From Dokdonella_A sp963834755 (GTDB lineage Bacteria; Pseudomonadota; Gammaproteobacteria; Xanthomonadales; Rhodanobacteraceae): a DNA stretch of 64,000 nucleotides. Each line of letters begins with the position of its first letter. Positions within the stretch are counted from its first letter, which is position 1. Shown here piece by piece: positions 26,276 to 34,561 of the stretch. The stretch covers positions 62,001 through 126,000 of the forward strand of contig CAWICQ010000012.1 of NCBI GenBank assembly GCA_963834755.1, read 5' to 3'. A program made the position numbers and the translations under genes. The notes below the pieces were generated by a model that saw only the letters and a program-made list of their open reading frames with translations, made no database searches and was not told where the DNA came from.

Positions 26276-26860
26276 GCGAGTGATCTCCGTGAGTTTTGAT
26301 CGCGAGCGGAATGCTCGGTCTGTTTGGGCCAGTTGCCCGGCTCTTAGCGACGCGCACCATACGCGCGCGTCACTGAATTACGTGTTATGGACCGGAACGG
26401 ATGCGTCCCGTTCGCACGTTCTGGCGTGCCGCAAGAGCAGCATAACGGTTGCTGCACTGCAGCGCATCGGAACGGATTGAGGACCGAGGGCGGGCTCGAA
26501 ATCTTTCAGCAAAAAAGAGGGACGCCCGAGGCGTCCCTGGAGAGTGTGGCATGCGGGGCGTCGCTCGCCCGGGCGTTGCTGCCCATCGCCCGCAGCCCGA
26601 GCCGATCATCACTCGCGGATATGTCGAGTCGTTGACAGCCTCGCGGCGAGACTCAAGCGAGCCGGTTTGCGCATCGTGGGTCCCGATGCGCTCGATCGGC
26701 TGACTTCTTTTTGTCACGCGCTGTAAATCGAACCGTAATGATCGGCTTTCATGCTGCGACCCATCGCGCGCCTAACGAATTCTTATCAGGCGAGGCGGGA
26801 AGAAACCAGCCGCGCGCGCTGGCTTCCGCAACTCCACAACCGCTCATGGGAGCACTCGAC
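26276..26860. other. Gene-free divergent region between hvfA and porin
   Basis: About 585 bp with no convincing coding region. It should contain the hvfA promoter (left half) and the porin promoter (right half). Between them lies a minus-strand terminator at 26511-26537 with no known minus-strand gene feeding it. At 26711-26739 there are TTGTCAC, CTGTAAA and CCGTAAT, Pho-box-like half-sites with irregular (10 to 12 bp) spacing, about 120 bp upstream of the porin start; this resemblance is weak. Confidence 0.5.
26511..26537 (-). terminator. Orphan Rho-independent terminator
   Basis: An eight-base-pair stem (gggacgcc 26519-26526 / ggcgtccc 26530-26537) with a three-base loop, preceded on the plus strand by six A residues. 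It therefore terminates leftward transcription. The nearest downstream-facing minus-strand gene to its right is beyond the plus-strand porin, so it may end an unannotated small RNA. Confidence 0.7.
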
Positions 26861-27901
26861 ATGCGTCAACATCTGGTTGCTGCGGCAATCGCCGTGGCTC
26901 TCGGTACCGTTGCACAGTCCGCATATGCAGACGACGCCACGACCGTCGGCGGCAGGATGTACGCCGATTTTTCCAACATCAGCCAGGACAAGAACGGCAA
27001 TACGACGGACGCGGACGGTACCGGCTTCGACGTCAAGCGGTTCTATCTCATCATCGACCACAAGTTCGACGATATCTGGTCGGCAAATCTCACGACCGAT
27101 TTCAACTACGTCAGCAACGACGGCGAGACACAGGTTTTCGTCAAGAAAGCCTACGTGCAGGCCAAGCTCGACGACTACTTCATCGCGCGCGGAGGCTCGG
27201 CCGACATGCCGTGGATTCCGTTCGTCGAGGGCTGGTACGGCTATCGCTACATCGACCCCACACTGACTGATCGCTTGCACTTCGCCAACTCGGCCGATTG
27301 GGGCCTGCACGCATTGTCGGTGACCAACGGCATGTTCAACTACGCGGTGTCGGTCGTGAACGGCGGCGGCTACAAGAATCCTTCGCGCAGCTCCGGCATG
27401 GACGTCGAAGGCCGCGTCGGCTTCCAGCCAATCGACGGACTGATGCTCGCCGGCGGCGGGTATTCCGGTGATCGCGGCGGGGATATCGAATCCGCTCCGT
27501 CGCAGCACACGGCGTCGCGCTGGGACGCGCTCGCCGCATGGAAGGGCGGTCCGTTCCGTGCTGGCGTCGAATATTTCACTTCCGACAATTGGAACCAGGT
27601 CACCAAGCCCGCCTCGGATACCTCGGACGGCTGGTCCGCGTGGGGCAGCTGGTCGTTTACGCCGGAATGGGGCGTATTCGCGCGCTGGGATCACGCCAAC
27701 CTGAGCAAGGACATCGATCCGACCGCAAAGGATACGTACTACAACGCGGGCATTGAGTGGAACGTGCGCAAAGGCATCCGGCTCGCTGGCGTCTGGAAGC
27801 ACGAAGTGGCCAAATCGAGTCCGCTCAACTCCGACGGCGTTGCTGTTTTCCAGAAGATCAAGACCGACGAGATCGGTATCTACACCGAAATCAACTTCTA
27901 A
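26861..27901 (+). CDS. Outer-membrane porin
   Basis: 346-aa outer-membrane beta-barrel protein. The ATG at 26861 is preceded by GGGAG at a good distance and opens a signal peptide ending SAYA-DDATT. Alternating aromatic/polar strands follow (VGGRMYADFSN, RFYLIIDHKFDDIWSANLTTDF, VEGRVGFQPIDGLMLAGGGYSG) and the protein ends in IGIYTEINF, with the terminal Phe required by the BAM machinery. It resembles phosphate-selective (OprO/OprP-type) and general porins, but specificity cannot be assigned. It is a single-gene unit with a strong terminator just downstream. Confidence 0.85.
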   Translation: MRQHLVAAAIAVALGTVAQSAYADDATTVGGRMYADFSNISQDKNGNTTDADGTGFDVKRFYLIIDHKFDDIWSANLTTDFNYVSNDGETQVFVKKAYVQAKLDDYFIARGGSADMPWIPFVEGWYGYRYIDPTLTDRLHFANSADWGLHALSVTNGMFNYAVSVVNGGGYKNPSRSSGMDVEGRVGFQPIDGLMLAGGGYSGDRGGDIESAPSQHTASRWDALAAWKGGPFRAGVEYFTSDNWNQVTKPASDTSDGWSAWGSWSFTPEWGVFARWDHANLSKDIDPTAKDTYYNAGIEWNVRKGIRLAGVWKHEVAKSSPLNSDGVAVFQKIKTDEIGIYTEINF

Positions 27902-27925
27902 AAAGCGTCACCAGACGCCCTGCGA

Positions 27926-27963
27926 GAACGGCTGGCGTTCGGGCGCCAGCCGTTCTTTTTTTT
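27926..27963 (+). terminator. Rho-independent terminator of the porin gene
   Basis: A twelve-base-pair perfect stem (gaacggctggcg / cgccagccgttc) with a six-base loop is followed by eight T residues, 25 bp after the porin stop codon. Confidence 0.95.
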
Positions 27964-28000
27964 CTTGCGACGGAGGTTCGCCGCGTCGGACGTTCGCCGA

Positions 28001-28492
28001 TTATTTCCCGGCCGGAATCACGTGAGCGATCTCGTTGTATCCCGCGACCGTGAGGCGCCAACCGCCGATAAGGCCTTTCTTGACAGTGACCGCCGGTGCA
28101 TTCGAACGGCTCGCTACGAACGGTTCGTCGTCGCGGACTTCCCACGACTGGCCATTGGCCAGCTTGAGCACCGTGCCCTTCTCCCAACCCCTGAATTCGC
28201 CGATGAGGTTGCTGCTCACGGTATCGGACGCCGCCGCTGACGCGGCTGCGCTGCTCGGCGTCGTTGCCATCGGTGCGATTGCGCCAGGGACGCACGCGTC
28301 GCCATGAGCCTTCATCCAATCGTTCAATCCGCGCAGCTGTTCCGGCGAAAGCTTGTCGAGTCCGAAGCGGGTGAAGTCCTTGTACGACATGCGCTCTTCG
28401 AGCGTGGAATTGTCGTCGGCGCGTGCCGGCATCGTCATGGTGCTGCCGGACAACGCCGCGAACAGCAAAAGAGCCTGGGTCGAACCACGCAT
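28001..28492 (-). CDS. Exported protein of unknown function
   Basis: 163-aa protein beginning at the ATG at 28492, preceded by AAGGAGA. It has a signal peptide (LLLFAALSGSTMTMPARA-DD). A short conserved-looking segment, YKDFTRFGLDKLSPEQLRGL, is followed by an Ala/Ser-rich linker and a C-terminal all-beta part (IGEFRGWEKGTVLKLANGQS, GWRLTVAGYNEIAHVIPAGK) that recalls small SH3-like periplasmic domains. I do not recognise a function. It is convergent with the porin and probably periplasmic. Confidence 0.75.
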   Translation of the reverse strand: MRGSTQALLLFAALSGSTMTMPARADDNSTLEERMSYKDFTRFGLDKLSPEQLRGLNDWMKAHGDACVPGAIAPMATTPSSAAASAAASDTVSSNLIGEFRGWEKGTVLKLANGQSWEVRDDEPFVASRSNAPAVTVKKGLIGGWRLTVAGYNEIAHVIPAGK

Positions 28493-28631
28493 ACCGTGTT
28501 GTCTCCTTGCAAACTGCGCGCGGTCCGCGCGCGGGCCAATCAGGCAGACTATGCAACCAACTTGAACTATTTGTGACAGCACACCTGCGGCCGCCACAAG
28601 GCACCGAACGCGTTCGCTGGGTATGCCTTAC

Positions 28632-29267
28632 TTAGGCAGGGGTTTTGTGCCGGTAGGTGCACAGATCCCGGATCACACACATTGGACATAGCGGCTTGCG
28701 CGCCTTGCACACATAACGCCCGTGCAGGATCAGCCAGTGGTGCGCGTCCTTGCGGAATTCGGGCGGCACCACTTTCAGCAAAGTGTCTTCGACCGCGCGC
28801 ACGGTATCGCCGCGCGCGAGACCGGTGCGGTTGGCGACGCGGAAGATATGCGTGTCGACCGCGATCGTCGGCTCGCCAAACGCCGTGTTCAGCACGACAT
28901 TCGCGGTCTTGCGCCCGACGCCTGGCAACGCTTCCAGCGCTTCGCGTGTTCTTGGCACTTTGCCGCCATGACGCGCGATGAGCGCGCGGCACGTCGCCAG
29001 GATGTTTTTCGCCTTCGCGTTGTAGAGCCCGATCGTCGCGATGTACGTTTTCAGTTTTTCTTCTCCGAGATCGAGCATCGCCTGCGGCGTGTGCGCGACC
29101 GGAAAGAGCTTGCGCGTTGCCTTGTTGACGCCGACATCGGTCGACTGCGCCGAAAGCATCACCGCGATCAAGAGCTCGAACGGCGTCTTGTATGCGAGCT
29201 CGGTGGTCGGGTGCGGATCGAGATCGCGCAATCGGCGGAACAGCTCGGCGACTCTTTCTCGCCTCAT
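28632..29267 (-). CDS. nth: Endonuclease III
   Basis: DNA glycosylase/AP lyase of base-excision repair acting on oxidised pyrimidines, 211 aa. The helix-hairpin-helix LPGVGRKTANVVL holds the catalytic Lys120, VDTHIFRVANR holds Asp138, and the C-terminal [4Fe-4S] cluster ligands are Cys187, 194, 197 and 203 in CKARKPLCPMCVIRDLC. All match E. coli numbering. The ATG overlaps the stop of the RnfB-like gene as ATGA, so the two are translationally coupled, an arrangement shared with other members of the order. Confidence 0.97.
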   Translation of the reverse strand: MRRERVAELFRRLRDLDPHPTTELAYKTPFELLIAVMLSAQSTDVGVNKATRKLFPVAHTPQAMLDLGEEKLKTYIATIGLYNAKAKNILATCRALIARHGGKVPRTREALEALPGVGRKTANVVLNTAFGEPTIAVDTHIFRVANRTGLARGDTVRAVEDTLLKVVPPEFRKDAHHWLILHGRYVCKARKPLCPMCVIRDLCTYRHKTPA

Positions 29268-29899
29268 CGCCGGCGGTTCTTCAACGACTCGCGACGCGCC
29301 TTGCCGCGCGCGATCGCTTCGAACACGGCCTCGCGCGTGATCGGCGCCGGCGTGCGAGGACTTGCGCCAGAGCCCGCGCGTCGCGCGCTGCGTTGCGCGC
29401 GCTCGCGAGCGAGACGCGCGGATCGCGCATCGAAACGCACCCGTGCATGCGCCGCGCGCCGCATCACGCTCTCGCGCGAGAGCGGTTCCGCGGCGATCGG
29501 CACGAGCTCGATGCAATCGACCGGGCAGGGCGGCAAGCACAACTCGCAGCCCGTGCACTCGGATGCGATCACGGCATGCATGCGCTTCGCCGCGCCGACG
29601 ATCGCGTCGACCGGACACGCCTGAATGCATTTCGTGCAACCGATGCAGAGCGCTTCATCGACGACGGCGACAATCGGCGGCCCTTCGATTCCACGCGTCG
29701 GATCGAGCGGCTTCGGCGCGCGATCGAGCAACGCCGCCAACGCAACGACACCTTCCTCGCCGCCCGGCGGGCAACGATCGATATCCGCTGCATCGACGGC
29801 GATCGCTTCGGCGTATGCGCGACACGTCGGATAACCGCAGCGCGTGCACTGCGTTTGCGGGAGCAGCGCGTCGATGCACGCGACCAGCATTTTGTCCAT
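29264..29899 (-). CDS. RnfB-like iron-sulfur protein, stand-alone
   Basis: 211-aa protein with an N-terminal Fes-type 4Fe-4S motif (CTRCGYPTCRAYAEAI with a later Cys in DRCPPGG) and two ferredoxin [4Fe-4S] motifs (CIGCTKCIQACP and CTGCELCLPPCP), the layout of RnfB/RsxB. Unlike standard RnfB it lacks the N-terminal membrane helix, carries a long Arg-rich tail (residues about 150-211), and no other rnf/rsx subunits are nearby. It may supply electrons or clusters to a partner such as Nth, whose start overlaps it; that is inference. Confidence 0.85.
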   Translation of the reverse strand: MDKMLVACIDALLPQTQCTRCGYPTCRAYAEAIAVDAADIDRCPPGGEEGVVALAALLDRAPKPLDPTRGIEGPPIVAVVDEALCIGCTKCIQACPVDAIVGAAKRMHAVIASECTGCELCLPPCPVDCIELVPIAAEPLSRESVMRRAAHARVRFDARSARLARERAQRSARRAGSGASPRTPAPITREAVFEAIARGKARRESLKNRRR

Positions 29900-29908
29900 T
29901 GCGCGTGG

Positions 29909-30364
29909 TCAGTTCAGCGTTTGCAATTCGACCAGGATGCGTTTGCGCAGCGCGACGATCGCCCCGCTGATCTGCGCTTCGGCGCGGCCGTTCCCCTTTT
30001 CCAGTTCGTCGACGTCGACCTTCCAGGCTTCGAAAAGGTCCGCCGCGCGCGCCTCGGCATCGAGCGAGATCAACGGCGCCATATCGCGCACGACATTGAC
30101 CTTGCCCCAGCCGCCGATGCGATTCGCATCGCTGTGATCGCCGCCGTAGAAACGGCGATCGGTGATTTCCTGCAACTGACCGAGTGCGTCGAGCACCATG
30201 AACGCCGCCGCACGTGTGTTGCGATGCGCTTCGGTGGTCTGGTTGCGCCAGGTGTTGTAGCTCGTGCCGAACAAGGCCACGGCGAGACTGATCAGCGCCA
30301 CGGCGTGACGCTGCACGCCCGCAGAAAGGCTCTGGCCGAGAGGCGGAATTTGCCGGTTCGACAT
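29909..30364 (-). CDS. Small membrane-anchored protein of unknown function
   Basis: 151-aa protein beginning at MSNRQIPPLGQSL. One hydrophobic segment (AVALISLAVALFGTSY, about residues 20-36) suggests an N-terminal membrane anchor, followed by a soluble alpha-helical domain (AAAFMVLDALGQLQEITDRRF, AEAQISGAIVALRKRILVEL). No motif of known function is visible. It sits 9 bp upstream of the RnfB-like gene on the same strand and is likely the first gene of that operon. Confidence 0.7.
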   Translation of the reverse strand: MSNRQIPPLGQSLSAGVQRHAVALISLAVALFGTSYNTWRNQTTEAHRNTRAAAFMVLDALGQLQEITDRRFYGGDHSDANRIGGWGKVNVVRDMAPLISLDAEARAADLFEAWKVDVDELEKGNGRAEAQISGAIVALRKRILVELQTLN

Positions 30365-30641
30365 GCGCGTTACGGATATCCGCGAGGAGGGCTGGGCCAG
30401 TCTTGCGTAGCTCGTGGCGCTTGGCAAATCAGCGCGCCGAGCGGGCCCCGGATTCCGTGCGACAAAACCGCGCACGGCGGACAGTGACCGGGATCGGCTG
30501 CGCGCTTTTCTTTTGGCGGGTCGCGAACCGATTCCACTTATATGGAACGTCGAAACTTAGGTGATAGCCGTCACAAACAGCGCTATTGCCACGCGCAGTG
30601 CCGCCGCATGAGGCTCCCTGTACCAACGAGAGGGATGCAAC

Positions 30642-32450
30642 ATGCACATGAACAGGCGTGGGCTCGCACTCGCTATTGCCGGTGTGTTTTCGGCACAAGC
30701 CTTCACGCACGCAGCGGGTGCGGACGCGGCGGTTCAGGGCAAGCCTCGCCCCGCATCGGGCGTGAGTCACGACCAGCCGCATTTCAAGTATCCGAACCGT
30801 TCGCACCCAACAGTCGGCACGGTGCTGTACGACCAAAGCGGCACGGCAGAAAATGGCGCGCCGGTGCAGAATTTCCAGTCCGCGTTCAGTGCATTCGACG
30901 CGCAGGGTGCCGATGACTTTATCGTCACCGACGCGGCCGGATGGGACGTCAGCGGGTTCAATTTCCAGGTCGCATTCATCGATCAAAACGGCCAGCCCGC
31001 GCAGCCGCCCGCGAGCATCGTCTACGCCATCGACGTTTACGCCGACGCAGGCGGCGCTCCTGGCGCGGCGAGCTGTTCCTATCCGAGCGTGACCGGCGCA
31101 CTTAATGCGGGCGCGAGGAATCTTTCGATAGCGTTGCCCGCGATCTGCTCGCTGACGCAAGGCGCGTACTGGGTGTCGATGACACCCGTTTTCGACTATC
31201 CGCCGCAGTCTTTCTGGTCGAATGCTTCGGGCGCGGCGATCGGCAGCGCGGGCGTGTGGCGGAATCCGTCCGGCGGTTTCGGAACGGCGTGCTCCTCGTG
31301 GTCCGAGCTTTCTATGTGCATCACGTCAAGTTCGTTCTCTATCGGCGGCGGCAATCCGAATTATCTGTTCCAGGTCATCGGCGCGGTCGGCGGCGGCGGA
31401 TGCGATCCCTCCGGCATTTGTCTCACCTCGACGGTCGGCACCGACACCTCGCCCGGCGCCTGCGGCGCGAGTCACACCATCGATGCCACCGTCGGCGACC
31501 AGCTCAACTTCTGCTACACGATCACCAACAACACCGGCATCGAACTCGACTATCAGACGCTGCAGAACAACATCGACGGCACGTTGTTCTTCGAGATGCA
31601 ACGATCCGATCCCGGCCGAGCGGCACGTTTCAGTTCAACCATATCGAGACCGTCGGCGCAGACCAACGCGTACAACTCGACCTGGACTGCGCAGGACATA
31701 CGCTCTGGCTACGTCGCCGAGGTCGAGAGCGGCGGCGGCAACTGCGCCGATCGCATCTTCGCCGATGGCTTCGAGAACCGGCTTGCCCGCATGCTCGGCG
31801 CAAACAATTTCGTCGACATCGCGGGCACCGGCCTGGCGCTCGGTCTGTCTGACGACGGCACCGCCGATGTCTCGATGCCGTTCTCGTTCAATTTCTACGG
31901 AACGACATCGAATGATGCTGACGGTCTCGAACAACGGCGGCGTGATCTTCAATTCGCCGGGCGCGTTCCTCGATTACCTCAACCAATCACTTCCGCGCCG
32001 GCAACATCACAGGCGCCACGCGATTCTGCCGCTGTGGGACGACTTCGACGCCACATCGGGCGATGTCTATACGGATATGCGTGGTGTATCGCCGAATCGC
32101 CAGTTCATCGTCGAGTGGTTCAATCTGGTCCACTTCGCGGCGCGGCTAATACCGACGGCGCGACGTTCGAGCTGATCCTCAACGAGGACGGCACGCTCCA
32201 GTTCGAATACGCCGACGTCGGTTACAGCGCATTCGGCAACGCTCAGCGCCGATCCCGACGACTGCACGGGCGGCCTCTGCGCGACGATCGGCTTGCAGAA
32301 CGATCACTAGTCTGTTCGAGCCAGTATTCGGCGTTTGCAGGCGCTCGGTCACCGACAATTCCGGCATCAAATGGACGCCGGCCGCTCCGCAGATTTTCAC
32401 TGCGAGCGATACGGTCACGGTCAACGTCGGCGCGCCGCAGATCGTGGTGA
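30642..32450 (+). CDS. Secreted multidomain paralogue, N-terminal part of a frame-broken gene
   Basis: Amino-terminal piece of a paralogue of the 11466-14273 protein. The ATG follows AGAGGG, and the signal peptide (LALAIAGVFSAQAFTHAAG) leads to GTVLYDQSGTAEN and an anchor-type beta domain. Homology to the paralogue then jumps between frames: around 31597-31670 (NDPIPA, GTFQFNHIETV and TNAYNSTWTAQD lie in three frames), 31910-32140 (MLTVSNNGGVIFN and RQFIVEWFN in another frame) and after about 32240. An inserted CADRIFADGFENR motif (31743-31781) is internal here but C-terminal in the paralogue. Either a decaying gene or a stretch of poor sequence. Confidence 0.6.
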   Translation: MHMNRRGLALAIAGVFSAQAFTHAAGADAAVQGKPRPASGVSHDQPHFKYPNRSHPTVGTVLYDQSGTAENGAPVQNFQSAFSAFDAQGADDFIVTDAAGWDVSGFNFQVAFIDQNGQPAQPPASIVYAIDVYADAGGAPGAASCSYPSVTGALNAGARNLSIALPAICSLTQGAYWVSMTPVFDYPPQSFWSNASGAAIGSAGVWRNPSGGFGTACSSWSELSMCITSSSFSIGGGNPNYLFQVIGAVGGGGCDPSGICLTSTVGTDTSPGACGASHTIDATVGDQLNFCYTITNNTGIELDYQTLQNNIDGTLFFEMQRSDPGRAARFSSTISRPSAQTNAYNSTWTAQDIRSGYVAEVESGGGNCADRIFADGFENRLARMLGANNFVDIAGTGLALGLSDDGTADVSMPFSFNFYGTTSNDADGLEQRRRDLQFAGRVPRLPQPITSAPATSQAPRDSAAVGRLRRHIGRCLYGYAWCIAESPVHRRVVQSGPLRGAANTDGATFELILNEDGTLQFEYADVGYSAFGNAQRRSRRLHGRPLRDDRLAERSLVCSSQYSAFAGARSPTIPASNGRRPLRRFSLRAIRSRSTSARRRSW

Positions 32451-34408
32451 ATCCGAGCCCGATCACGGGAACCGTAACGGCAGGAGGATCGTCGACGATC
32501 CCGTTCGCGATCGAGAACCACGGCGATCGCGATCTGAATTGGACGCTCGGCGAAGCTGCCGCATCCAATCTGCATTTCCCGCCGCCGGGTACGCGCTTCG
32601 CGATGCCATTGGGCGATCCGGCGAAGGCCTCCGCGGGTCGCGCGCCGATCGCCGCTTCAACCAAAGCCGCACAGGTCCGATCCACACACGTTCCACTCAT
32701 CAGCAGCACGGTGCCGACATTCGCCGCCGACATCTTTAACCTCAACCTCGAGACGTTCGATGCGCTCGCAGCGCAAACGATCGACGTCATTGCGTCCATC
32801 AACGATGGCACCCCGTACGTCGGTGGCGCTTTCATCGACGGCGACTTCTCGAAGCTTTATGCGATTGCCGGTGACTTCGGCAACAACCCGGACAATTTCT
32901 ACGCAATCGACACCGCGAGTGGCGCGCCTACGTTGATCGGCAGCGCGACCAACGCGCTGGGCGAGGGATATAGCGGCCTTGCTTATGACTCGACGTCGAC
33001 AAACTTGTATGCGGCATCCACGTCCTGCGGAACGTCCTCGCACTTGTGGACCATCGATCCCGCGACCGCGGTGCCCACTCTCGTCGGCGAGATCATCGGA
33101 GCACCGTGCATCATCGCGATCGCGGTCAACGCGCAAGGCGAGATGTATGGACTCGATATATTCACCGATTCGCTCTACGCCATCGACAAGACCAACGGCA
33201 ACGCTGCATTGATCGGTTCGATCGGCTTCAACGCCAACTTCGCGCAGGACATGGCGTTCGACCTGTCGACCGGTATCCTCTACCTTGCGGGATTCGATGG
33301 TGATGCTTTTATCGACAGCATCTACACGCTCGACCTGCAGACCGGTGCGGCAAATATCGTCGCTCCAATAAGCGTTTTTCAGGGTGAAGTCGACGCGATG
33401 GGCATAGAAACCGTGGGTGGCCCGTGCATGCAGCCGCAGGACCTGCCGTGGCTTTCGCTGAGCCCGACCGCCGGCACGACCGGGCCGCTGGGTTCGACAC
33501 CGGTGACCGCCTCGATCGACGGCACGGGCAGCGTGCCAGGCGATACGTTGTCCGGCACGGTGTGCACGATGAGTAACGACCCCGTCAACCCTGGGGTAGC
33601 GACGCCGATCACGGTCGACGTCGTCGGCATCCCGCCGATTCCGCCGACGCTCACCAAGGACTTCAATCCGGCAATGGTCATGGCCGGCGCGCCAAGCACA
33701 TTGACGATCACGCTCGCCAACGGCGACGTGAACGCCGCGGCGTTGACCGCGCCGCTGACCGACACGTTTCCGACGTTCCTCACCGTCGCGGCAGTTCCGA
33801 ACGCGTCGAGCACGTGCGGTGGCGCCGTTACCGCTGTCGCGGGGTCCGATTCGGTGACCTTGGACAGCGCCGGCTCGACCATTCCTGTGGGCGGTACGTG
33901 CACGGTCACTGTCGATGTGGAGTCGGCGATCGATGGCTCGTTTGCCAACGTCATCGCCGCAGGTGCGTTGCAGACAAGCACCGGCGCGAATGCAGCGCCA
34001 GCGAACGCCACACTGACGGTCACGCTCGCGCCGACGCTCGGAAAGGCGTTCAACCCGGCGACGGTCGCGAAAGGCGTGCCTACGACGTTGACGATCACGC
34101 TTGGCAACGACAACGCAACCCCGGCAACCCTGATCGCCGCATTGACCGACGCGTTTCCGCCAGGTCTGATGGTCGCGGCGACGCCGAATGCATCGACCAC
34201 CTGTGGAGGGCCCGTGACCGCCGTTCCGACCGCGGATTCGGTAACGCTCGACAGTGGATCGATACCGGCCCTGGGCTCATGCACGGTCAGCGTCGATGTT
34301 GAGTCTGCGCAGACCGGCCCCGCTCCGAACAGTATTCCTGCCGGCGCGTTGCAGACCGATCTGGGTACCAATGCAGTGTCCGCGGACGCGACGTTGACGG
34401 TGATGTGA
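32444..34408 (+). CDS. Secreted multidomain paralogue, C-terminal part of the frame-broken gene
   Basis: Continuation of the 30642 gene, with no credible start of its own. It contains an Ig-like segment (IPFAIENHGDRDLNWTL), propeller-like blades (NFYAIDTASGAPTLIG, LWTIDPATAVPTLVG, SLYAIDKTNGNAALIG, SIYTLDLQTGAANIV) and a WLSLSPTAGTTGPLG domain. Two tandem copies of a domain of about 125 residues follow, each opening L-x-K-x-FNPA and containing PNAS-TCGG and GTCTVTVDVES-like strands (DUF11/DUF7933-type surface repeats). Unlike the 11466-14273 protein it ends in a repeat domain and lacks the IFADGF tail. Confidence 0.65.
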   Translation: MVNPSPITGTVTAGGSSTIPFAIENHGDRDLNWTLGEAAASNLHFPPPGTRFAMPLGDPAKASAGRAPIAASTKAAQVRSTHVPLISSTVPTFAADIFNLNLETFDALAAQTIDVIASINDGTPYVGGAFIDGDFSKLYAIAGDFGNNPDNFYAIDTASGAPTLIGSATNALGEGYSGLAYDSTSTNLYAASTSCGTSSHLWTIDPATAVPTLVGEIIGAPCIIAIAVNAQGEMYGLDIFTDSLYAIDKTNGNAALIGSIGFNANFAQDMAFDLSTGILYLAGFDGDAFIDSIYTLDLQTGAANIVAPISVFQGEVDAMGIETVGGPCMQPQDLPWLSLSPTAGTTGPLGSTPVTASIDGTGSVPGDTLSGTVCTMSNDPVNPGVATPITVDVVGIPPIPPTLTKDFNPAMVMAGAPSTLTITLANGDVNAAALTAPLTDTFPTFLTVAAVPNASSTCGGAVTAVAGSDSVTLDSAGSTIPVGGTCTVTVDVESAIDGSFANVIAAGALQTSTGANAAPANATLTVTLAPTLGKAFNPATVAKGVPTTLTITLGNDNATPATLIAALTDAFPPGLMVAATPNASTTCGGPVTAVPTADSVTLDSGSIPALGSCTVSVDVESAQTGPAPNSIPAGALQTDLGTNAVSADATLTVM

Positions 34409-34498
34409 CCCAGTGAAATGCGCGCCGCACCCAATCGGGTACCGTTCGTACTCGGAGCACGACGCAACGGTCGACGGGCGTAACGAGCCCTTCGAAGA

Positions 34499-34532
34499 CA
34501 GCCCGCTCGGCGAACGAGCGAACGGGCTTTTA
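34499..34532 (+). terminator. Probable Rho-independent terminator
   Basis: An imperfect hairpin, agcccgctc pairing with gagcg..aacgggct, is followed by four T residues, about 90 bp after the stop of the secreted paralogue. It lies before the convergent metG 3' end. Confidence 0.65.
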
Positions 34533-34561
34533 CGAGATGCGGATTCTGGACGTGCGCCGGT

